Part shown: piece by piece, positions 18,153 through 25,987 of the stretch
Layout: every line of letters begins with the position of its first letter
Numbering within the stretch: position 1 is the first letter of the stretch
NCBI RefSeq assembly: GCF_000187585.1
Contig: NZ_GL732463.1
Location: 577,606 to 641,605, forward strand
Length of the DNA stretch: 64,000 nucleotides
Direction of reading: 5' to 3'
Source of the DNA: Streptococcus peroris ATCC 700780
Lineage (GTDB): Bacteria; Bacillota; Bacilli; Lactobacillales; Streptococcaceae
Program-made: the position numbers and the translations under genes
Notes under the pieces: model-generated
The model's database searches: none
What the model was told of the DNA's origin: nothing
What the model saw: only the letters and a program-made list of their open reading frames with translations

Positions 18153-18911
18153 ATGACAGATGCGATTTTACAGGTTTCAGACCTGTCTGTTTATTACAAC
18201 AAAAAGAAGGCCTTGAATAGTGTTTCCTTATCATTCCAACCTAAGGAAATTACCGCCCTTATCGGTCCGTCAGGATCGGGGAAATCAACACTTCTAAAGG
18301 CTATTAACCGAATGGGAGATCTTAATCCTGAGGTAACAACAACTGGATCAGTGGTTTATAATGGTCACAATATTTATAGCCCTCGTACGGATACCGTTGA
18401 ATTACGTAAGGAAATTGGAATGGTTTTCCAACAACCCAATCCTTTCCCCATGTCTATCTATGAAAATGTTGTTTATGGACTAAGAATTAATGGAGAGAAA
18501 GACAAGCAAGTCTTAGATGAAGCAGTGGAGAAGGCTTTACAACGTGCTTCAATTTGGGATGAAGTCAAGGATCGTTTACATGATTCTGCAATTGGTCTTT
18601 CAGGTGGGCAGCAACAACGTGTCTGTGTAGCACGTGTATTGGCAACTAGCCCTAAAATCATCCTCTTGGATGAGCCAACATCTGCCTTGGACCCAATCTC
18701 AGCCGGGAAAATAGAAGAAACTCTGTATAGTTTGAAGAATAAGTATACCATGCTTTTAGTAACTCGTTCTATGCAACAAGCATCTCGAATCTCCGATAAA
18801 ACAGGATTTTTCTTAAATGGAGATTTGATTGAATTTAATGATACTAAGGAAATGTTCCTCTATCCTCAACATAAGGAAACCGAGGACTATATTTCAGGTA
18901 AATTTGGATAA
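18153..18911 (+). CDS. pstB: Phosphate ABC transporter ATPase, second copy, Arg in the H-loop
   Basis: 252 residues with Walker [11 protein letters not shown]-loop VFQQPNPF, signature [13 protein letters not shown] and Walker [12 protein letters not shown]. The H-loop histidine, which normally contacts the ATP gamma phosphate, is replaced by Arg205 (VTRSMQQ; codon 18765-18767), whereas the first copy keeps His. If the two ATPases pair as a heterodimer, one ATP site would be degenerate. The gene lies 12 bases after the first copy and 11 bases before phoU. Confidence 0.95.
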   Translation: MTDAILQVSDLSVYYNKKKALNSVSLSFQPKEITALIGPSGSGKSTLLKAINRMGDLNPEVTTTGSVVYNGHNIYSPRTDTVELRKEIGMVFQQPNPFPMSIYENVVYGLRINGEKDKQVLDEAVEKALQRASIWDEVKDRLHDSAIGLSGGQQQRVCVARVLATSPKIILLDEPTSALDPISAGKIEETLYSLKNKYTMLLVTRSMQQASRISDKTGFFLNGDLIEFNDTKEMFLYPQHKETEDYISGKFG

Positions 18912-18922
18912 GGAGAGAAAAG

Positions 18923-19576
18923 ATGTTACGATCTCAATTTGAAGAAGATTTAGATAAATTGCATAACCAATTCTATGCCATGGGTCAGGAAGTTCTTTCA
19001 CAGATTAACCGGACCGTGCGTGCTTTTGTAACCCATGACCGTGATTTGGCAAAAGAAGTCATCGAAGAAGATGCGGAAGTCAATGAATATGAAGTAAAAT
19101 TAGAAAAAAAATCATTTGAAATTATTGCCCTTCAACAGCCAGTTTCACAAGACTTGCGTACAGTCTTGACAGTCCTAAAAGCTGTGTCTGACCTAGAACG
19201 TATGGGAGACCATGCGGTATCTATTGCAGAGGCAACTATTCGTATGAAGGGTGAACAACGCATCCCAGCAGTCGAAGAAGAAATCAAAAAGATGGGACGT
19301 GATGTTAAAGACTTCGTAGAAACAACCCTCGAACTTTACCTAAACGGGTCAGTTGATAAGGCCTATGAAGTTGCAACCAATGACGAAAAAATCAACCATT
19401 ATTTCGAAAGCATTCGTGATTTGGCAACTGAAGAAATCAGAAAGAATCCAGATGCCATTGTCACAGGTCGTGATTACTTACAAGTGATTTCTTACTTGGA
19501 GCGCATCGGTGATTATGCTAAGAATATCTGTGAATGGGTTGTTTACTTTGAAACAGGTAAGATTGTAGAATTGTAA
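18923..19576 (+). CDS. phoU: Phosphate transport system accessory protein PhoU
   Basis: 217 residues, all-helical, with two PhoU repeats, each carrying the metal-binding E/DxxxD pattern (DLERMGDHAVSIAE and YLERIGDYAKNICE). PhoU links the Pst transporter to its two-component regulator and damps phosphate uptake. AAGGAG precedes the ATG. It is the last gene of the operon. Confidence 0.96.
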   Translation: MLRSQFEEDLDKLHNQFYAMGQEVLSQINRTVRAFVTHDRDLAKEVIEEDAEVNEYEVKLEKKSFEIIALQQPVSQDLRTVLTVLKAVSDLERMGDHAVSIAEATIRMKGEQRIPAVEEEIKKMGRDVKDFVETTLELYLNGSVDKAYEVATNDEKINHYFESIRDLATEEIRKNPDAIVTGRDYLQVISYLERIGDYAKNICEWVVYFETGKIVEL

Positions 19577-19598
19577 AATTGATTAAATATACATAAAT

Positions 19599-19632
19599 AG
19601 GAGCGAAATAATGTATAAAAGCTCCTTTTTTG
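19599..19632 (+). terminator. Terminator of the pst operon
   Basis: AGGAGC (19599-19604) pairs with GCTCCT (19621-19626) across a 16-base loop, followed by T6. The stem is short, so some read-through is possible. Confidence 0.7.
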
Positions 19633-19673
19633 TAAAAGAAAATAGAAAAAATAAATAAATATTAAAATCATGC

Positions 19674-19702
19674 TTGACAAACAACGATTAAAGAGTTATA
19701 AT
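19674..19702 (+). promoter_or_regulatory. Consensus promoter of the 19734 binding-protein gene
   Basis: TTGACA (19674-19679), 17 bases, TATAAT (19697-19702): a perfect vegetative promoter. Confidence 0.93.
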
Positions 19703-19733
19703 TATACAAAATTAACAGAGGAGTTGTTTATTT

Positions 19734-20549
19734 ATGAATTTTAAAAAATGGATATTTGTCTTATGTAGTTTAATTGCAAGCTTCTTTTTAGTGGCTTGCC
19801 AATCGTCTAACTCAAGTTCACAGTCAGCAGTAGAGGCAATCAAACAAAAAGGAAAATTAGTAGTCGCAACTAGTCCAGACTATGCACCATTTGAATTTCA
19901 ATCTTTAGTGGATGGTAAGAACCAGGTTGTAGGTGCAGATATAGATATGGCTCAAGCAATTGCTGATGAACTCGGAGTGAAACTTGAAGTTTCTAGTATG
20001 AGTTTTGATAATGTCTTAACAAGCCTTCAAACAGGTAAAGCAGATTTGGCAATTGCGGGAATTAGTGCAACTGACGAAAGAAAAGAAGTTTTTGATTTCT
20101 CAATTCCTTACTATGAAAACAAAATGAGTTTCCTGATTAGAAAGTCAGACCTTGAAAAATACAAGGATTTGAACTCTATTGCAAGTGCTAATATTGCAGC
20201 TCAAAAAGGAACTGTTCCTGAATCTATGGTCAAAGAACAACTTCCAAATGCGCAGTTAACATCTTTGACTAACATGGGGGAAGCAGTCAATGAACTTCAA
20301 TCCGGTAAGGTTGATGCTGTTCATATGGACGAGCCAGTAGCTCTAAGCTATGCTGGTAAAAACTCTGATTTGGCAGTTGCTACTGTAAGCTTGACCATGA
20401 AAGAAGGCGAAGCAAATGCTGTAGCTATCAAAAAAGGCAGCTCAGATTTGAAGGAAGTGGTTGATAAGGTCATTCAAAAATTAAAAGATGACGGAACTTA
20501 CCAAACTTATCTTGAAAAAGCTTCTAAACTAACAGAAGTAGAACAATAA
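19734..20549 (+). CDS. Amino-acid ABC transporter substrate-binding lipoprotein, no permease next to it
   Basis: 271 residues. The signal peptide ends in lipobox LVAC22; the mature protein belongs to the family 3 solute-binding proteins (VATSPDYAPFEFQ, GADIDMAQAIADELG, ATDERKEVFDFS). These bind polar amino acids or close analogues at the cell surface. No permease or ATPase gene is adjacent, so it must work with a transporter encoded elsewhere, or with the GlnP-type system at 49690. It has a perfect promoter and its own terminator. Confidence 0.88.
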   Translation: MNFKKWIFVLCSLIASFFLVACQSSNSSSQSAVEAIKQKGKLVVATSPDYAPFEFQSLVDGKNQVVGADIDMAQAIADELGVKLEVSSMSFDNVLTSLQTGKADLAIAGISATDERKEVFDFSIPYYENKMSFLIRKSDLEKYKDLNSIASANIAAQKGTVPESMVKEQLPNAQLTSLTNMGEAVNELQSGKVDAVHMDEPVALSYAGKNSDLAVATVSLTMKEGEANAVAIKKGSSDLKEVVDKVIQKLKDDGTYQTYLEKASKLTEVEQ

Positions 20550-20550
20550 A

Positions 20551-20588
20551 AAAATAACAGAGTTGGATTTTAGTCCAGCTCTGTTTTT
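20551..20588. terminator. Bidirectional terminator between the 19734 and 20570 genes
   Basis: A 12-bp stem with one wobble (AACAGAGTTGGA 20556-20567 / 20574-20585) flanked by A-run and T-run, so it can serve both converging genes. Confidence 0.88.
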
Positions 20589-21871
20589 AGGTATTTTAAT
20601 GTTGCTTCAAGATTTTCAATGGGAACTTTTACATATTGATAAGGACAAGTTCTTATATAGGATGATTCGAAAAAATCAAGATTTAAAGAACTGTGTTTAA
20701 GACTAGCTATCTTAGCATAGTTTCTAAGATCAATCAGAAGTCCATCATGAAGTGGATAGCAAGGTAGGGGAATGGGATGGTTTTTTAAAAGTTGTTGGAT
20801 GTGTCTTTGACTCTTTTCCTGAAGTGCCAATCTTGCTAATCTATTTTTTTCAAAAAGCTGACTATCAATGTAGAGTGATAAAGCCTTTTGCATAATGAGG
20901 TTGTTATCATAGTCCAGAATGTTTTTATAGGTCACAAAAGCTTCCTTAATAGCGTTAGGAAGTATGAGAGCAGTGATCCGAAGGGCAGGGAATATACTGG
21001 TAGAAAAAGACTTGATATAGATGACTAGATCATGCTGGTCCAGATAATGAAAGGTTTGCCCCAATTTAGGATCCAAGTCCCCTAGATAATCATCCTCAAC
21101 GATATAAATCTGATATTTGGTAGCTAAGTCAAGGATAGCACGCTTCTCTTCTTCCGAATAAGAATGTCCTAGAGGATAGTGGAAACGTGGGATGGTATAG
21201 AAAAATTTGACCTTTCCACTTTTAAAATGATCCTCAAGTTCTTTTAGATCAATGCCGTTGACCCGACGTTCAATGGTTTGATAGGGAAGATTTTGAGCCA
21301 GCAGAAGTTGGTTCATTCGGTGATAGGTTGGTTGCTCGACCAGTATTTCTTGGCCCTTACCTGGAAAGTCAATTTGAGAAAGAATAAACAGTGCCTGTTG
21401 TGTTCCGGTTGTGATGACTAACTGGTCTGATTTACTATAAATTGCTTGGTCAAAGAGCAATGTTTGAACAGACTGGCGTAATTCTTCTAAGCCTTCTAGC
21501 TGCTCATAGTAGTTGTAGAGATAATTTTCTCGCCCAATTAAGCTTTCATTGACACACAGGCGGAAATCATCATAGGCAGCGAGATGTTCATCATTGACTG
21601 AGATTAAGAGGTCCTCGTGCCGAGTTTGTTGCTCTAAAACATAATAACCACTTTGAGGTTTAGGGTAGATGTACTTTTCGTATCGGAGTTCCAAGAGTGC
21701 ACGCTGAATAGTGTCCTTACTGCAGTGGAAGTCCTGACTGAGTTTTCGGATAGAAGGTAGGCGACTTCCTGTTTGAAGTTTTCCTGATTCTATCTCTTCT
21801 TTCAGATAGTGAACAACTTGTTCATACTTGCTTTCTTGCTTCATTCCGGACCTCACTTGATTTTGTTTCAT
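20570..21871 (-). CDS. MocR-type (GntR-aminotransferase) transcriptional regulator
   Basis: 433 residues: an N-terminal GntR winged helix (SRLPSIRKLSQDFHCSKDTIQRALLEL) fused to a fold-type I aminotransferase domain with a putative PLP lysine in YIKSFSTSIFPALRIT. MocR proteins sense PLP or amino-acid-derived ligands. It is transcribed away from alsD (21978), so control of the acetolactate gene is possible but unproven. An alternative start at 21844, with a better GAGG site 6 bases upstream, would give 424 residues. The 3' end overlaps the shared terminator. Confidence 0.85.
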   Translation of the reverse strand: MKQNQVRSGMKQESKYEQVVHYLKEEIESGKLQTGSRLPSIRKLSQDFHCSKDTIQRALLELRYEKYIYPKPQSGYYVLEQQTRHEDLLISVNDEHLAAYDDFRLCVNESLIGRENYLYNYYEQLEGLEELRQSVQTLLFDQAIYSKSDQLVITTGTQQALFILSQIDFPGKGQEILVEQPTYHRMNQLLLAQNLPYQTIERRVNGIDLKELEDHFKSGKVKFFYTIPRFHYPLGHSYSEEEKRAILDLATKYQIYIVEDDYLGDLDPKLGQTFHYLDQHDLVIYIKSFSTSIFPALRITALILPNAIKEAFVTYKNILDYDNNLIMQKALSLYIDSQLFEKNRLARLALQEKSQRHIQQLLKNHPIPLPCYPLHDGLLIDLRNYAKIASLKHSSLNLDFFESSYIRTCPYQYVKVPIENLEATLKYLKTELD

Positions 21872-21918
21872 TGTACCCTTTTTTTAGACGTTTGGCAATG
21901 TTAAAAGGTAGTCTAGTG

Positions 21919-21947
21919 TTCAATTATATGAAGAATTATGATATACT
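21919..21947 (+). promoter_or_regulatory. Promoter of alsD
   Basis: TTCAAT (21919-21924), 17 bases, TATACT (21942-21947) with an extended TGA before it. Confidence 0.6.
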
Positions 21948-21977
21948 TAGTAAGTAAAATTTTCAAAGAATAGTGAG

Positions 21978-22709
21978 ATGATGATTAAGGTGCAAGAACC
22001 AGTTAAATTATTCCAATACAATACTTTGGGAGCCTTGATGGCAGGACTTTATGGTGGAACCATGACCGTTGGTGAATTGCTTGAACATGGTGATTTGGGG
22101 CTAGGAACTCTGGATTCTATCGATGGAGAATTGATTGTCTTAGATGGAAAAGCTTATCAGGCCAAGGGATCAGGTGAAAAACCTGAAATCGTTGAAGTGT
22201 CATCAGATGCACTGATTCCTTATGCGGCAGTTGTACCCCATCAGGCAGAAGTTATTTTCCGCCAGCGTTTTGAAATGACTGACCAGGAACTAGAAAAACG
22301 TATTGAGTCCTACTATGATGGAGAGAATCTTTTCCGTTCGATTAAGGTTCATGGTGATTTTAAACATATGCATGTTCGTATGATACCAAAATCAACGACA
22401 GAAACGAAGTTTGCTGAGGTTGCAACACATCAGCCTGAATATAGTTGCGACAATGTATCAGGAACTATTGTTGGTTTCTGGACCCCTGAAATTTTCCATG
22501 GTGTTAGTGTTGCCGGTTACCATCTGCACTTTATCTCAGATGATCTAACCTTTGGTGGTCACGTTATGGACTTTGTCATCAAGGAAGGAATCGTAGAGGT
22601 TGGAGCTGTCGATCAGCTGGATCAACGTTTCCCTGTTCAAGATCGTAAATATCTTTTTGCTAAGTTTAATGTAGATGAGATGAAAAAAGATATCGAACAA
22701 GCAGAGTAA
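21978..22709 (+). CDS. alsD: Alpha-acetolactate decarboxylase
   Basis: 243 residues. Converts acetolactate to acetoin with CO2 release, keeping the cell from acidifying and balancing branched-chain amino-acid synthesis. The zinc-site region GYHLHFISDDLTFGGHV and the N-terminal LGTLDSIDGEL segment are typical of the family. Two adjacent ATG codons (21978, 21981) could serve; the ribosome binding site (GTGAG) is weak. It lies opposite the MocR regulator and 12 bases before the YhfC gene. Confidence 0.93.
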   Translation: MMIKVQEPVKLFQYNTLGALMAGLYGGTMTVGELLEHGDLGLGTLDSIDGELIVLDGKAYQAKGSGEKPEIVEVSSDALIPYAAVVPHQAEVIFRQRFEMTDQELEKRIESYYDGENLFRSIKVHGDFKHMHVRMIPKSTTETKFAEVATHQPEYSCDNVSGTIVGFWTPEIFHGVSVAGYHLHFISDDLTFGGHVMDFVIKEGIVEVGAVDQLDQRFPVQDRKYLFAKFNVDEMKKDIEQAE

Positions 22710-22721
22710 GAGGTGCAAGGT

Positions 22722-23474
22722 ATGAAAATTCATGTAATAATCACAATGATAGCTTTATTTGTATTTCTTATAGCAGCCATTTGGTATGCAAAAAAGAAAT
22801 ACAAGATTAACCTTTCGGTACTAGGCCTTGGGGCAGTAGCATTCTTTGTTTCTTCTCAAGTTTTAGAGAAGATTGTTCACCTTCTGGTTCTTCATCCTCA
22901 AAAAGATGGATCCATTTCGCTCATGCAGGAGCACCCTTTTTTATACGTCCTATATGGAATCGCCATGGCAGCTATCTTTGAAGAAACGGCTCGTCTTGTT
23001 TTCTTTAATTGGTTAGAAAAAAAGAGAACCTTAGAAGATTCAGATGCCCTCGCCTATGGACTTGGTCATGGTGGCTTGGAGTTGCTCTACCTTGGAATAG
23101 GCAGTTTGATTAGTCTTTTGATACTCTTTTCGATGTTAGAGTCTTCAAATCCAGATTTGGCAAATCTCCTTCCCAAAAATACACTTGAAACAGTTCAATC
23201 TCTATCTGCTTGGCAGGTCTATTTACTAGGTGTTGAACGTGTGCTTGCTCTGATTATGCAAATCGGTCTCACTATCTGGGTCTATCAAGCAGTTCGTCAA
23301 AAGAATTGGATTTACCTAGTGGCTGCCTATGGTCTACATGCCCTATTTGATTTGGCTCCGAGTCTTTCACAGGTTGGCTGGATTTCAAATCCTCTCTTAG
23401 TGGAAGGTTTGCTGGCAGTGGAAGTTGTCCTGTTTGTATACTTTACAAAGTCAGTCTTCTATAAAAAACGATAA
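22722..23474 (+). CDS. YhfC-family intramembrane protein
   Basis: 250 residues with about seven membrane segments. The motif FEETAR (residues about 90-95) followed later by GLGHGGLELL and HALFDL fits the YhfC family (PF10086), which is related to CPBP/Abi-type putative intramembrane metalloproteases. The start at 22722 is 6 bases after GAGGTG; a GTG at 22713 lies within that site. It is cotranscribed with alsD and followed by a terminator. Substrate is unknown. Confidence 0.75.
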   Translation: MKIHVIITMIALFVFLIAAIWYAKKKYKINLSVLGLGAVAFFVSSQVLEKIVHLLVLHPQKDGSISLMQEHPFLYVLYGIAMAAIFEETARLVFFNWLEKKRTLEDSDALAYGLGHGGLELLYLGIGSLISLLILFSMLESSNPDLANLLPKNTLETVQSLSAWQVYLLGVERVLALIMQIGLTIWVYQAVRQKNWIYLVAAYGLHALFDLAPSLSQVGWISNPLLVEGLLAVEVVLFVYFTKSVFYKKR

Positions 23475-23477
23475 ACT

Positions 23478-23502
23478 AAAAGAGGCTTAGCCTCTTTTTA
23501 AT
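23478..23502 (+). terminator. Terminator of the alsD operon
   Basis: AAAAGAGGC TTA GCCTCTTTTT forms a tight hairpin with a T tail. Confidence 0.88.
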
Positions 23503-23550
23503 TTTGCTAGAGAAAAAGCTCAGCAAATCATCGAAAAAAAAGACTAAAAA

Positions 23551-23559
23551 TGGTATAAT
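23551..23559 (+). promoter_or_regulatory. Extended -10 promoter of murB
   Basis: TGGTATAAT 30 bases before the murB start codon. Confidence 0.75.
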
Positions 23560-23588
23560 GGAATGAATTTTATAAAAGGATAAGAAAA

Positions 23589-24494
23589 ATGACTGTATTA
23601 GATAAATTAAAAGAGACCTTAGAAGGAATCGATATTCGATTCGATGAGCCATTGAAAACTTATACCTATACCAAAGTCGGAGGAAAGGCAGATTACTTAG
23701 TTTTTCCTCGTAATCGCTACGAGATGGCTCGAGTCGTTAAATTTGCCAATCAAGAAAATATCCCATGGATGGTTCTCGGAAATGCCAGTAATATTATCGT
23801 TCGTGAGGGTGGCGTTCGTGGTTTTGTGATTATGTGTGACAAGTTGAATAACGTCACAGTTGATGGTTATACGATTGAGGCAGAAGCGGGAGCAAACTTG
23901 ATTGAAACCACTCGTATCGCTCTCCGTCATAGTTTGACAGGTTTTGAGTTCGCATGCGGGATTCCAGGTAGTGTCGGTGGTGCTGTTTTTATGAATGCAG
24001 GTGCCTATGGTGGAGAAATTGCTCATATCTTGCAGTCTTGTAAAGTTTTGACCAAGGAAGGGGCAATCGAAACCTTATCTGCCAAAGACTTAGCATTTGG
24101 TTACCGTCATTCTCTTGTTCAAGATTCTGGAGCAATTGTATTATCTGCTAAATTTGCCCTAGCTCCAGGGAATCATCAGGTCATCAAGCAAGAAATGGAA
24201 CGCTTGACTCACCTTCGTGAACTTAAACAACCTCTGGAATACCCATCATGTGGTTCTGTCTTTAAACGCCCAGTTGGGCATTTTGCAGGGCAATTGATTT
24301 CAGAAGCGGGTCTAAAGGGTTACCGAATCGGTGGAGTAGAAGTTTCTGAGAAACATGCTGGTTTTATGATCAATGTTGCTGATGGTACAGCAAGAGATTA
24401 TGAAGACTTAATTGAGTCTGTCATTGAAAAAGTTAAAGAACATTCAGGTGTCACCCTTGAGCGGGAAGTTCGTATCTTGGGTGAACACGAGTAA
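23589..24494 (+). CDS. murB: UDP-N-acetylenolpyruvoylglucosamine reductase
   Basis: 301 residues. FAD enzyme that reduces UDP-GlcNAc-enolpyruvate with NADPH to UDP-MurNAc in peptidoglycan synthesis. Seen are the FAD segment [12 protein letters not shown], the loop [20 protein letters not shown], the catalytic Ser region [11 protein letters not shown] and HAGFMIN (type II MurB pattern). In related streptococci murB is followed by potABCD; here the following pot genes are deleted, but murB itself is intact. Confidence 0.97.
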   Translation: MTVLDKLKETLEGIDIRFDEPLKTYTYTKVGGKADYLVFPRNRYEMARVVKFANQENIPWMVLGNASNIIVREGGVRGFVIMCDKLNNVTVDGYTIEAEAGANLIETTRIALRHSLTGFEFACGIPGSVGGAVFMNAGAYGGEIAHILQSCKVLTKEGAIETLSAKDLAFGYRHSLVQDSGAIVLSAKFALAPGNHQVIKQEMERLTHLRELKQPLEYPSCGSVFKRPVGHFAGQLISEAGLKGYRIGGVEVSEKHAGFMINVADGTARDYEDLIESVIEKVKEHSGVTLEREVRILGEHE

Positions 24495-24511
24495 TTACTA
24501 GAAATAGCTTA

Positions 24512-24626
24512 GCTGCTACTAACTAGAATGTCGAGGGGGTGAAAGCCTATCGGTAGTGCAGAAGAATGTAGGCAGTTCAATCTCCTACAAGAGGTAGTAG
24601 CGGCCTGACAGAGCCCTGATCTGTTA
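24512..24626 (+). ncRNA. Multi-helix structured RNA-like element before the potA remnant
   Basis: In the 161-base gap after murB, GCTGCTACT (24512-24520) can pair with GGTAGTAGC (24593-24601), closing a multibranch region. Inside are CGA.GGG / CCT.TCG (24532-24551) with a GGTGAAAG loop and TGTAGG (24567-24572) / CCTACA (24584-24589). A further hairpin TGACAG / CTGTTA follows at 24606-24626. It is richer in GC than its surroundings and has no open frame. It may be a riboswitch-like pot leader or a remnant of a group II intron domain I (the GGGGGTGAAAGCC text is suggestive). Identity not established. Confidence 0.5.
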
Positions 24627-24655
24627 ATCTATGAAAAAGAAGGAATTAATGCCAA

Positions 24656-24988
24656 TTGAAAAAACCAATTATCGAATTCAAAAACGTTTCTAAAGTTTTT
24701 GAAGATAGCAACACCAAGGTTCTCAAAGATATCAATTTTGAGTTGGAAGAAGGAAAGTTTTACACACTACTAGGAGCATCTGGTTCAGGAAAATCAACCA
24801 TTCTCAATATCATCGCCGGTTTGCTAGACGCAACGACTGGAGATATTTTACTGGATGGCGTGCGAATCAATGATATCCCAACTAATAAGCGCGATGTTCA
24901 TACAGTCTTCCAATCTTATGCCTTGTTTCCGCATATGAATGTCTTTGAAAATGTTGCCTTTCCATTGCGATTACGCATTGAAGCCTGA
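24656..24988 (+). pseudogene. potA: potA remnant: N-terminal third of spermidine/putrescine transport ATPase
   Basis: About 107 residues match the N-terminus of PotA, with Walker [10 protein letters not shown] and Q-loop [11 protein letters not shown], ending in [13 protein letters not shown]. Then the match stops and the frame ends at TGA 24986-24988. The signature motif, Walker B and C-terminal domain are absent, so it cannot be an active ATPase. The start is TTG at 24656; AAGGA lies about 11 bases upstream. The sequence continues directly into the end of potD. Confidence 0.88.
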
Positions 24989-25196
24989 AAATGCTCTCAA
25001 GAATGCAAAGTATGTCGGCTATTCAATACCAAACAATGCTGCTAAGGAAATGCTCCCAGAGGCGACAAAAGAGGACAAGTCCTTTTATCCAGATGCAGAA
25101 ACGATGAAGCACTTAGAAGTCTATGATAAGTTTGACCGCCAGTGGACTGGGATCTACAGTGATCTCTTCCTACAGTTTAAGATGTATCGGAAGTAG
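24978..25196 (+). pseudogene. potD: potD remnant: C-terminal end of the polyamine-binding protein
   Basis: A frame different from that of potA' encodes about 72 residues ([16 protein letters not shown] to DLFLQFKMYRK) that look like the C-terminus of the spermidine/putrescine-binding protein PotD. The signal peptide and most of the mature protein are missing. The join near 24976-24981 is consistent with one internal deletion that removed the rest of potA, potB, potC and most of potD. Confidence 0.8.
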
Positions 25197-25211
25197 GAGT
25201 AGAATATATAG

Positions 25212-25242
25212 AAACGAATTAGTTAAGCTGGTTCGTTTTTTT
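25212..25242 (+). terminator. Terminator of the former pot operon
   Basis: AAACGAA (25212-25218) pairs with TTCGTTT (25232-25238), followed by T-run. Confidence 0.75.
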
Positions 25243-25256
25243 GTTGGTTTTTCCAG

Positions 25257-25285
25257 TTGACTCAAACTTAAAAAAACAGTATAAT
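25257..25285 (+). promoter_or_regulatory. Promoter of the alaS T-box transcript
   Basis: TTGACT (25257-25262), 17 bases, TATAAT (25280-25285). Confidence 0.88.
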
Positions 25286-25289
25286 AGTA

Positions 25290-25476
25290 TGGTTGAGAAT
25301 TGATTTTCTCCCCATCTTAGTTCAGAGAATTGGCGGTGCTGCGAGCCATCTAAGATAGAAAATCATGCTACTCGATTGTAACAATTGCATAAGAATCAAA
25401 GAATGACAAGTTCATTGAATGAAGGTGGTACCGCGGTTTTTCGCCCTTCGTGATATGGATTTGTCTTTTATTTTTA
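25290..25476 (+). promoter_or_regulatory. T-box riboswitch, alanine specific
   Basis: Stem I pairs GATTTTCT with AGAAAATC and GTTGAG with CTCGAT; the specifier loop between them reads ATGCTA, with GCT (Ala) at 25367-25369. The conserved T-box GAAGGTGGTACCGCGG follows, with an antiterminator AAGG/CCTT. A competing terminator stem can form between GACAAGTTCAT (25405-25415) and ATGGATTTGTC (25455-25465), followed by TTTTATTTTT. Uncharged tRNA-Ala should favour read-through into the LURP-type gene and alaS. Confidence 0.92.
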
Positions 25477-25485
25477 GAGGTGCCT

Positions 25486-25971
25486 ATGAGAAAATTTCTT
25501 GTCAAACAAAAATTTCGCCTAGGTGGCGAACGCTTTGATATCAAGGATGAGTTGGGCAATATCGCCTATCAAGTTGAGGGTTCTTTTTTCAAGTTACCTA
25601 AAACCTTTACCATCTATGATGCTGCTGGAGAACAGATCAGTGAGATTAGTAAAGAAATGGTGACTTTCATGCCACGCTTTGAGATTCAACTAAGCAATGG
25701 AGATAGTTTTTACATCCGAAAGAAGTTGACTTTTTTCAGAGATAAGTATGAATTTGACAACTTTGGTCTTCGTATCGAAGGGAACGTCTGGGATTTAAAC
25801 TTTAAACTTCTGGATGACCGTGACCAAGTGATTGCGGAAATCGCCAAGGAACTCTTCCATTTAACTTCTACCTATTCCGTAACAGTCTACGACGAATCTT
25901 ATGCAGACCTAGTCATTTCCCTGTGTGTCGCTATCGACTATGTAGAAATGCTAGAAAGAGACTCAAATTAG
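25486..25971 (+). CDS. LURP-one-related family protein
   Basis: 161 residues starting [24 protein letters not shown], predicted all-beta, with repeated F-x-I-x-D segments; the pattern matches the LURP-one-related / tubby-like family (PF04525). The biochemical role is unknown in bacteria. ATG at 25486 follows AGAGGTG; an upstream in-frame ATG at 25450 lies within the T-box terminator. It sits between the alanine T-box and alaS, 16 bases before alaS, so its expression should respond to alanine tRNA charging. Confidence 0.8.
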   Translation: MRKFLVKQKFRLGGERFDIKDELGNIAYQVEGSFFKLPKTFTIYDAAGEQISEISKEMVTFMPRFEIQLSNGDSFYIRKKLTFFRDKYEFDNFGLRIEGNVWDLNFKLLDDRDQVIAEIAKELFHLTSTYSVTVYDESYADLVISLCVAIDYVEMLERDSN

Positions 25972-25987
25972 TAAAAAGGAGATACAA

